Assembly: GCA_025353525.1 (NCBI GenBank)
Contig: JANXOO010001013.1
Coordinates: forward strand, 1 to 5,670
Direction of reading: 5' to 3'
From: Schlesneria sp.
GTDB taxonomy: Bacteria; Planctomycetota; Planctomycetia; Planctomycetales; Planctomycetaceae
Length of the DNA stretch: 5,670 nucleotides
Numbering within the stretch: the stretch's first letter is position 1; every line of letters starts with the position of its first letter. The position numbers and the translations under genes are program-made. Positions 1-5,185 of this stretch are shown in pieces. The notes under the pieces were generated by a model. That model was not told where the DNA came from and searched no databases. It saw nothing but the letters and a program-made list of their open reading frames with translations.

Positions 1-1
1 G

Positions 2-325
2 GAAGTGAACGTTTCCGGGGAAGCAAGCAAAGACGGATTCGATCCCGCTGAATTGTTGGCCGCTTGGCCCCGCATGAAATCGAGTGACACCATCGAAGTC
101 TGTGGTTTGATGACGATGGCTCCGCTGGATATCGACGCCGAAACCGCCCGGCCCGTCTTTCGCCGTCTGCGCGAACTTCGCGACCGTCTGCGAGACGATG
201 CGGGCGGGCGTTGGGGCATGCCCGAACTTTCGATGGGAATGAGCGGCGATTTCGACGTTGCCATCGAAGAAGGGGCAACGCTTGTCCGAATCGGCAGCAG
301 TTTGTTCGCCGGGCTGGAAGGTTAA
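2..325 (+). CDS. yggS: YggS/PLPBP-family pyridoxal phosphate homeostasis protein, C-terminal part (partial)
   Basis: This is the C-terminal 107 codons of a protein whose family is usually about 230 residues; the start lies beyond the left edge. Visible family hallmarks are a GLMTMAP segment (residues 35-41 of the fragment), matching the conserved GLM strand, and near the end LSMGMSGDFDVAIEEG followed by TLVRIGSSLFAG. In the family these SMGMS and VRIG segments hold the PLP phosphate in a TIM-barrel fold resembling the alanine racemase N-terminal domain. The PLP-binding lysine would be upstream of the window. Family members are cytosolic, bind PLP without known catalysis, and buffer vitamin B6 and amino-acid pools. 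A GTG at base 5 is in frame but is very unlikely to be the real start, because the open frame continues to the edge and the missing half is essential. It is convergent with the GTPase gene. Identification is confident. Confidence 0.93.
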   Translation, partial: EVNVSGEASKDGFDPAELLAAWPRMKSSDTIEVCGLMTMAPLDIDAETARPVFRRLRELRDRLRDDAGGRWGMPELSMGMSGDFDVAIEEGATLVRIGSSLFAGLEG

Positions 326-333
326 GGCGATTG

Positions 334-1590
334 CTATGAGCTTTGACGCTTGCGCCATGTCGACATGGCATCTTGCAGTTGATCGCCCCAGACTTTGTTC
401 AATTCGTCTGACGAAGGGACGTGGCCGTTTTTCATCTCGCCAAAATACCAGCAGCAGGCTTTGCCGAGCGAAAACGTATAAGCAAACGCCATCGCCGCGT
501 TCGCCGTCATACCGAAGACCGGGATAATTTTCAGAGGAGCTTTCAAAGCGAAGCGGATCGCCAGTCGCCCGCCGACGGCCCCCGCCATTTTGGAGAGCAA
601 TTCCGCGTTCATCTTCTGGTCGTAAAGATCGGCGAGCAAATAAACGAGTCGCGTTTGCAAGGCCATCACGACCGGGATGTCGACCCAGGGGAGCGGACTT
701 GCTGCGGATGTCGCCGCAAGACCGCTATAGGTCAGAATTGTGGTCAACGCCCGCTTGGCGGTCAGGTCGCGCAACGTATGACGGACATCGTCAAGGTGAA
801 TCAACGCCTGGCGGCAGGCGGCAGGAAGCAGTTCGATCAACGCTCCTTCAAATCGCTTGCCTCCGAAGTCCGGCTGCTGAAATCCTTCGTCCGGCTTTGT
901 GAAATCGATGGGGATGATCCGATCAACCAAACCGGCAAACCGGTCTTCCTGCTCGCGTAGACATCGTTGCAAGGCGGGATGGACGGCCAGGTTTGAAACG
1001 CGGGTTGCGGGCGGATTGGCCTCAGAATCGGCCGGACCTGGTACCGCGTTGCCCGGTTCATTCGCAGGAACAACGGCCAGTTCTTTTCCGACAATAAAGG
1101 GGTCGGGATCGGGGTGCTGCTCGAATGGATAAGCTTCGTGCAAGCAGGTGAGAGCCAGGACGATCGGCCGCGAGGGCCTCGCTCTGCGGATGACTCGCAA
1201 TGCGTCGACGATTTCGGCCAGGGCATGATCCATGACTCGTGCGACAACGATCACGACATGCGTGGACTGGTCAAACGATTTCAAATCATCGCGCGGTTCG
1301 TATCCTGCTTCTCCAAGTCCCCGAGTATCGAGAAACCGCACGAGCGGTTCGGTTATCGACGGGAAATCATAACTGAATGACGTTCGCGTTTGTGGTTGAA
1401 AGCCGTTTCCGATTTCTGCCAGAGTCGAACCGGTCAAAAAACGGATGATCGACGATTTACCACTGCCGGTCTTGCCGAACAGCCAGAATACAGGGACGGG
1501 AATCTTCTTCAGCAGTTCATTTCGCTGACGTTCAAACTGTTCGTCCGTCAACGAGCCCATCCCGAGATATGACTTGATGCGATCGAACAT
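334..1590 (-). CDS. P-loop GTPase with C-terminal DUF697-like domain
   Basis: A 418-residue protein. The N-terminal half is a TRAFAC/Era-like GTPase: G1 is GKTGSGKS (39-46), a possible G2 threonine is T68 or T70, and G3 is DTRG (88-91). After the next strand (HVVIVVARV, 111-119), the G4 position reads ALTCLHEAYP (146-155) instead of NKxD, and IPIDFTKPDEGF (226-237) may be the G5 region. A Pro-rich, probably flexible insert spans about 155-205. The C-terminal half (about 265-385) has two hydrophobic helical stretches, TSAASPLPWVDIPVVMALQ (294-312) and KIIPVFGMTANAAMAFAYTF (354-373), with the PLPxxDxPxxxALQ and IPxFG pattern of DUF697, so peripheral or integral membrane association is plausible. 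The ATG has AAGGTG seven bases upstream (1598-1603). It appears monocistronic. GTP binding is well supported; the cellular role is unknown. Confidence 0.88.
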   Translation of the reverse strand: MFDRIKSYLGMGSLTDEQFERQRNELLKKIPVPVFWLFGKTGSGKSSIIRFLTGSTLAEIGNGFQPQTRTSFSYDFPSITEPLVRFLDTRGLGEAGYEPRDDLKSFDQSTHVVIVVARVMDHALAEIVDALRVIRRARPSRPIVLALTCLHEAYPFEQHPDPDPFIVGKELAVVPANEPGNAVPGPADSEANPPATRVSNLAVHPALQRCLREQEDRFAGLVDRIIPIDFTKPDEGFQQPDFGGKRFEGALIELLPAACRQALIHLDDVRHTLRDLTAKRALTTILTYSGLAATSAASPLPWVDIPVVMALQTRLVYLLADLYDQKMNAELLSKMAGAVGGRLAIRFALKAPLKIIPVFGMTANAAMAFAYTFSLGKACCWYFGEMKNGHVPSSDELNKVWGDQLQDAMSTWRKRQSS

Positions 1591-1623
1591 GTGTGAACAC
1601 CTTGTCGATGAATACCGCCGTCG

Positions 1624-1680
1624 GACAATCGAAAGTCAGGTTGCATCGCGATTCCAGTTGTACAGAATCGGGCAAAGTCA
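1624..1680 (-). repeat. Spaced direct repeat upstream of the GTPase gene
   Basis: Read on the minus strand, TGACTTTGCCCGATTCTGT (1662-1680) and TGACTTTCGATTGTC (1624-1638) share TGACTTT and CGATT, with a 3-base insertion and a 1-base insertion in the first copy. The starts of the copies are 42 bases apart, about four helical turns, and both lie within 95 bases upstream of the GTPase start. This could be a pair of regulator binding sites. It is short and imperfect, so chance is a real alternative. Confidence 0.25.
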
Positions 1681-1763
1681 AAGAAGTCTCACCATCCAAC
1701 GACGTGTCTCATGAGTCTGAAATCGTCAGGACCCCGGCGCTGGATCTTGAGTCCGGCAGACAG

Positions 1764-1806
1764 AAAAAAGGCCACAGCCGACTCGATGATTTGGCAGGCC
1801 TTGTTT
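1764..1806 (-). terminator. Possible rho-independent terminator downstream of the sigma fragment
   Basis: On the minus strand AAACAAGGCC (1797-1806) can pair with GGCCTTTTTT (1764-1773), nine of ten positions, with a 23-base loop that has an inner GCC/GGC stem. The run of six T on the 3' side suits termination of transcripts coming from the sigma gene. It lies about 170 bases beyond the sigma stop codon. That is roughly the length the missing sigma region 4 would need, so this may be the original terminator of a once full-length gene. Confidence 0.4.
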
Positions 1807-1948
1807 GAAGGCGATCGGGAGGAAAGGACATACTGGTCGACTGATTATCGCCAAAAAAGTATCCAGCAGACCTGTCGGTATGGGGCGAAACATCAACGTC
1901 ACGGCTCGCCAATACCCTCCTGATTTCCGGGTTGTAAAGGAATCGCGT

Positions 1949-1980
1949 CGCGTGTTCCGTTGTTGAACGGGCGTTTTATT
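1949..1980 (+). terminator. Possible plus-strand terminator hairpin abutting the sigma stop codon
   Basis: CGCGTGTTC (1949-1957) pairs with GAACGGGCG (1965-1973) through a 7-base loop, with one G-G mismatch and one T-G wobble, followed by TTTTATT. It is oriented to stop plus-strand transcription, yet no plus-strand gene is recognised just upstream. It may block antisense reading into the sigma gene, or it may be coincidental. The alternative pairing CCGTT/AACGG around loop GTTG is also possible. Confidence 0.28.
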
Positions 1981-2365
1981 CTGCGCAGTTCGGTCCTTTT
2001 TCCTTCGATTTCGCCGCTGCAGGTAATTCGTCGAATTGCCGACGTACTGTCGAATCGCCCGTTCCGACGACCGACGACTTCTGTTTCCGAAACCAGTCGT
2101 TCAATTCATTGCGAACGATTGTGAACAACCAGCCACGAAAGGAACCTCGACGCGGATCGTAATCAAGCCGTCCGATCGACCTTACCACGATCCTGCGTAC
2201 TTCCTGAGTCGTGTCCAAAGCGTCAGCATCCTGCAAACCCTGTTTACGGGAAAAGCCGTAAACGAGCGGCGAATAAATCTCGACGAACTCGCTCCAGGCC
2301 TGGTCGTTTTGAGCATCCCGCATCCGCACTAAAAGGCTTGGGCGAGTTTCGCCGGATTCTGACAT
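1976..2365 (-). CDS. Truncated ECF-type sigma factor: region 2 present, region 4 missing
   Basis: A 129-residue product from the ATG at 2365. Sigma-70 region 2 spans about residues 25-95: DADALDTTQEV (46-56) corresponds to the region 2.2 core-binding helix, and LDYDPRRGSFRGWLF (67-81) with TIVRNELNDWFRKQ (82-95) to regions 2.3-2.4, which melt and read the -10 element. Planctomycete relatives run to roughly 180-200 residues, with a region 4 helix-turn-helix reading the -35 element. Here the protein stops after a short linker (FDELPAAAKSKEKGPNCAE), so promoter recognition is probably impaired. Upstream in-frame starts exist at 2374 (ATG) and 2386 (TTG). I prefer 2365 because MSESGETRPSLL fits the family N-terminus and GAAGAG lies nine bases upstream. 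No anti-sigma gene adjoins it. It could be a pseudogene fragment, a sequencing frameshift, or a genuine short variant. Region 2 identity is confident. Confidence 0.8.
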   Translation of the reverse strand: MSESGETRPSLLVRMRDAQNDQAWSEFVEIYSPLVYGFSRKQGLQDADALDTTQEVRRIVVRSIGRLDYDPRRGSFRGWLFTIVRNELNDWFRKQKSSVVGTGDSTVRRQFDELPAAAKSKEKGPNCAE

Positions 2366-2595
2366 TGGATTCATCTCTTCAGACAAGTACCGGCATTGCC
2401 ACTGAATCTGTCACCAAAAACCGCGAAAAACAGAAAATTCATGTTGATACTTCGTGCGGTCTGAATTGAATCGGTCTTTGCCCATTTTGGCGTCTTTGGT
2501 AAAACCCGCCCCCCCGCTCAATTTCATTTCATTTCGGACGGAGTTGCAGTGCTTTTGCATTCGCAATTTCCCGGTTTTTTGCTGGATAACCTATC

Positions 2596-4071
2596 GTGTG
2601 GTCATTAAAAGGTGCGAAGCGAGCGATTGTCGTCGCTGGCTGTCTCGCCGCAGCTTATACCCAACTGACGACGTCCCCCGCGACAATCGAATACGTCCGT
2701 TCCATTGGAGCGAACGAGTTTCATATCGGTATCCTGGGTGCGCTTCCGACGCTGATGTTGTTTATGCAGTTTGTGTCTGCAATCGTCGTCAATCATCTGC
2801 AGTACCGGCGGCGACTCTGGTTCTGGGCCGCGTTGACTCATCGTTTGATGTTATTGCCGACAGCCATCGGGCCGTGGGTCTTTCACGGTCTGTCGAACGA
2901 ATTCTGGATCTGGACCCTGTTGGCGACCACGGCCGTCAATCAGGGTTTGCTTCATTTTAGTTCGCCGCTTTGGCTAAGCTGGATGGGTGACTACCTGCCG
3001 CACGAAGGGTTGAGCAGTTACTGGGGCGTCCGCCAGCTCTGGATGCAGGTCACTGCCGCAGTATCACTGTTTGCTGCCGCATTTCTGGTATTGAACAGCA
3101 GCCTGTCGATCGAGGTCAGCTATGCCGTGATGACATGCGTCGGAACGACCTGCGGTGTTCTCGATTTACTGTTGTTTCGTAAAGTTGTCGAGCCACCTGT
3201 CACTCGTGTTCCATCACCGCAATTGACCCGGATTCTGTCGGAACCATTCCGCAATCGCGATTTTCGTCGCTATATCGGATTCATGTGCTTCTGGAATTTT
3301 GCCGCGATGGCGGGAGCTCCGTTTATCAGCCTGTACCTGCTGGCCGAAGTCGGTATGGATTTGTATCACGTTCTGTTGCTGTGGACGATTTCGTGGATCG
3401 GCGGTGCGATGTTGTCCAGAACGCTCGGTCGCTGGGCCGATTCGCACGGATCTCAACCTGTCCTCGTCATGTGTGTGGCGCTCAAGTCGAGCAACATGCT
3501 GGCACTGCTGTTGATCCCTAAATCACCGGCGATTGCCTTCTGGATTTTGACGCCGTGTTTCATGCTGGATGCCGTATTGAACGCCGGAATCCTGATTGCC
3601 AATAACGGATTCATGATCAAGAACTCGCCGTCAGAAAACCGGACGATGTATATCGCGGCGACACAGGCCATTGCGGGGATGACAGGCGGCGTCACCTCGA
3701 TTGCCGCCGGTTGGATCATGCAGAGCCTTGCGGGGCAGCACTGGACGATCGCCGGTTGGACATTCGGGCATTTTCAGGTCATGTTTCTGGTCAGTATCGC
3801 TCTGCGGTGGATCGCACTCGGGATGACCCGATACGTCCAGGAACCTCACGCCCGGCATACATGGGATGTCGTAGGTGAACTGGTGAGTGAAATGCTCGAC
3901 CGGCTCGAGATTCGGACGTTGCCCGCTCAATCGGCTGCGGCGAATGAATTGCCTGACGGACTCGCCGGGGGTATGACTGGTGAACCTGACCCCATTTCGC
4001 CAAAGCGCTTGCCTGTGGCAGCGCCAAGACACGTTCGCAAGCCGCGTCCTCGCGAATCGCAGCCGACTTGA
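2596..4071 (+). CDS. Major facilitator superfamily (MFS) transporter
   Basis: A 491-residue polytopic inner-membrane protein with about 12 hydrophobic helices, roughly at residues 8-24, 43-65, 73-92, 102-122, 147-166, 174-194, 226-250, 256-275, 285-307, 311-335, 350-375 and 390-410. The loop between helices 8 and 9 reads GRWADSHGSQPVL (278-290), the MFS motif A pattern; the N-terminal counterpart NHLQYRRRLW (66-75) is degenerate. FSSPLWLSWMGDYLP (121-135) and SENRTMYIAATQ (346-357) look like family signatures but do not tell me the substrate. A basic, proline-rich cytosolic tail follows helix 12 (about 440-491). The start is GTG: an in-frame stop at 2587-2589 excludes anything further upstream, and no other usual start follows nearby. 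There is no clear Shine-Dalgarno, so translation may be weak or unusual. The reductase gene follows on the same strand after 94 bases. The fold is certain; the cargo is unknown. Confidence 0.88.
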   Translation: MWSLKGAKRAIVVAGCLAAAYTQLTTSPATIEYVRSIGANEFHIGILGALPTLMLFMQFVSAIVVNHLQYRRRLWFWAALTHRLMLLPTAIGPWVFHGLSNEFWIWTLLATTAVNQGLLHFSSPLWLSWMGDYLPHEGLSSYWGVRQLWMQVTAAVSLFAAAFLVLNSSLSIEVSYAVMTCVGTTCGVLDLLLFRKVVEPPVTRVPSPQLTRILSEPFRNRDFRRYIGFMCFWNFAAMAGAPFISLYLLAEVGMDLYHVLLLWTISWIGGAMLSRTLGRWADSHGSQPVLVMCVALKSSNMLALLLIPKSPAIAFWILTPCFMLDAVLNAGILIANNGFMIKNSPSENRTMYIAATQAIAGMTGGVTSIAAGWIMQSLAGQHWTIAGWTFGHFQVMFLVSIALRWIALGMTRYVQEPHARHTWDVVGELVSEMLDRLEIRTLPAQSAAANELPDGLAGGMTGEPDPISPKRLPVAAPRHVRKPRPRESQPT

Positions 4072-4083
4072 CGACCACCGGGT

Positions 4084-4137
4084 GTCGAATGAGACTGATG
4101 GGACCAATGGGACGGATGAGACCGATGGGGCTGATTT
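4084..4137 (+). repeat. Degenerate 9-base tandem repeat between the MFS and reductase genes
   Basis: Six contiguous 9-base units can be read: GTCGAATGA (4084), GACTGATGG (4093), GACCAATGG (4102), GACGGATGA (4111), GACCGATGG (4120) and GGCTGATTT (4129). The consensus is about GACCGATGG and the outer units are the most diverged. It occupies over half of the 94-base gap and ends just before the reductase ribosome binding site. The 9-base period keeps all reading frames, so reversed it encodes runs such as PSV/PLV in spurious frames. I recall similar GGGAC-rich 9-base arrays scattered between genes in planctomycetes, but I cannot verify that here. Confidence 0.75.
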
Positions 4138-4165
4138 TTGAGACAAACCGGGAAGGGACTTTCAG

Positions 4166-5113
4166 ATGGAATACCGCAGTCTTGGTCAAACCGGCCTGAA
4201 GCTTTCGGCACTTGGTTTTGGAGCATCCTCGCTGGGGGCCGAGTTTCGACCGGTTGATATCAACGAAGCGATCGCTGCGGTTCCGGCGGCGCTCGATGTC
4301 GGGATAAACTTCATCGATACGTCCCCGTTTTATGGTCGGGGAATGTCAGAAGTGTTGCTCGGAACGGCCCTGCGCGGGATTCCTCGCGACAAATATCTGC
4401 TCGGCAGCAAACTGGGTCGCTACGACAAAGCTCATTTCGATTTTTCAGCAAAACGGGTGGTCGAAAGTGTCGATGTCAGTCTGCATCGTATGGGAGTTGA
4501 CTATCTCGACATCTGCTTGTGCCATGATATCGAATTCGTCGAGATGCAGCAGATCGTGGATGAAACGCTGCCTGCGCTGCGGAAAATCCGGCAGCAGGGG
4601 AAAGTTCGTTTTATCGGTGTGTCGGGGTATCCGATGAAAATGTTCAAATTCATTCTCGACCAGACAAATCTGGATGTCGTTTTGTCGTACAACCACTACA
4701 CGTTGCAAAACACGATGTATGGCGACCTGGTTCCCTATCTCAAGTCGAAGAATGTCGGGATTATGAACGCGGCACCATTTTCAGCCCGATTGCTGACAAA
4801 CGACCCGTTGCCGTCTTGGCACAAGGCGACGCCGGATGTCCGCCGGATTGTGAAAGCGGCGGCAGACCACTGCCAAAGTCGCGGCAGCGATCTTGCCAAA
4901 CTGGCGTTGCAGTTCTCGATTGCCAATCCCGAGATGACAACCTGCGTCACCGGATCTGCCCGTCCCGATCGAATTCGGGAATGGGCACGGTGGGCCAGTG
5001 AACCCATCGATCCGCAATTGCTTTCAGAAGTCCAGGCGATTCTGAAGCCCATCCACAATTGGTTCTATATCGAAGGCCGACCTGAAAATAATGATCAATG
5101 CCTTGAGCAATAG
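4166..5113 (+). CDS. Aldo/keto reductase, L-galactose dehydrogenase-like
   Basis: A 315-residue, full-length aldo/keto reductase, a cytosolic NAD(P)-dependent TIM-barrel oxidoreductase. The catalytic tetrad is visible: D51 and Y56 in NFIDTSPFYG (48-57), K82 in LLGSKLGRYD (78-87) and H120 in CLCHDIEF (117-124). The segments GRYDKAHFDFSAKRVVESVD (84-103), CHDIEF, and VDETLPALRKIRQQGKVRFI (131-150) closely resemble plant L-galactose dehydrogenase, which oxidises L-galactose to L-galactono-1,4-lactone in ascorbate synthesis and has nearly the same length (about 319). TGSARPDRIREW (262-273) is the usual C-terminal cofactor-phosphate region. The ATG has AAGGGA seven bases upstream, a good ribosome binding site. 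It may be co-transcribed with the transporter upstream, and a terminator-like hairpin follows. The bacterial substrate could be another aldose such as L-fucose or D-arabinose; the family assignment is firm, the substrate is not. Confidence 0.92.
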   Translation: MEYRSLGQTGLKLSALGFGASSLGAEFRPVDINEAIAAVPAALDVGINFIDTSPFYGRGMSEVLLGTALRGIPRDKYLLGSKLGRYDKAHFDFSAKRVVESVDVSLHRMGVDYLDICLCHDIEFVEMQQIVDETLPALRKIRQQGKVRFIGVSGYPMKMFKFILDQTNLDVVLSYNHYTLQNTMYGDLVPYLKSKNVGIMNAAPFSARLLTNDPLPSWHKATPDVRRIVKAAADHCQSRGSDLAKLALQFSIANPEMTTCVTGSARPDRIREWARWASEPIDPQLLSEVQAILKPIHNWFYIEGRPENNDQCLEQ

Positions 5114-5120
5114 AACCACG

Positions 5121-5185
5121 AAGGGCGCGAAAAATCACAGAAGGTATCGCCGAATTCCAACTTCGCGCTCGCCGCGCCCTTTTTA
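5121..5185 (+). terminator. Probable terminator of the reductase gene, with alternative pairings
   Basis: Starting eight bases after the stop codon, AAGGGCGCG (5121-5129) is a perfect inverted match to CGCGCCCTT (5173-5181), followed by TTTA to give a run of five T (5180-5184). The 43-base loop is long for a classic terminator, but it can fold further: GCGCGAA (5125-5131) is also a perfect inverted match to TTCGCGC (5162-5168). The two stems share bases 5125-5129, so they are mutually exclusive. The opening ACCACGAAGGGCGCGAAAA resembles a CACGAAGG-type intergenic repeat that I recall from planctomycete and other genomes, unverified here. Confidence 0.55.

Larger units (their letters stand above)
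1591..1975. other. Intergenic region with no convincing gene
   Basis: This 385-base stretch separates the 5' end of the GTPase gene from the 3' end of the truncated sigma gene, both on the minus strand. Short open frames of about 67-71 codons exist on both strands, but none has recognisable domains, a good ribosome binding site, or sensible composition. The part next to 1590 should hold the GTPase promoter; I see no clear -35/-10 pair. It contains terminator-like hairpins on the minus strand (1764-1806) and the plus strand (1949-1980). I translated the minus strand just downstream of the sigma stop in all three frames and could not recognise sigma region 4, so any remnant there is decayed or was replaced. 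Confidence 0.6.

Noticed and set aside
421..1380. Several plus-strand open frames opposite the GTPase gene.
   Set aside because: The minus-strand frame carries GKTGSGKS, DTRG and the DUF697-like pattern. The opposite frames have low-complexity, Arg-rich composition typical of antisense shadows.
1593..1923. Short open frames on both strands between the GTPase and sigma genes (about 67-71 codons).
   Set aside because: They overlap one another, have no recognisable motifs or good ribosome binding sites, and span the hairpins. They are most likely chance frames.
2454..2960. A 168-codon plus-strand open frame overlapping the start of the transporter gene.
   Set aside because: Most of it lies inside the MFS gene in another frame. 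Its product is rich in Arg, Cys and Ser without domain signatures, while the MFS frame has clear membrane helices.
3631..4226. Minus-strand open frames with repeated Pro-Ser-Val or Ile-Gly-Pro patterns.
   Set aside because: The repetitive residues come from reading the 9-base array in reverse, and the rest is antisense to the transporter and reductase genes.
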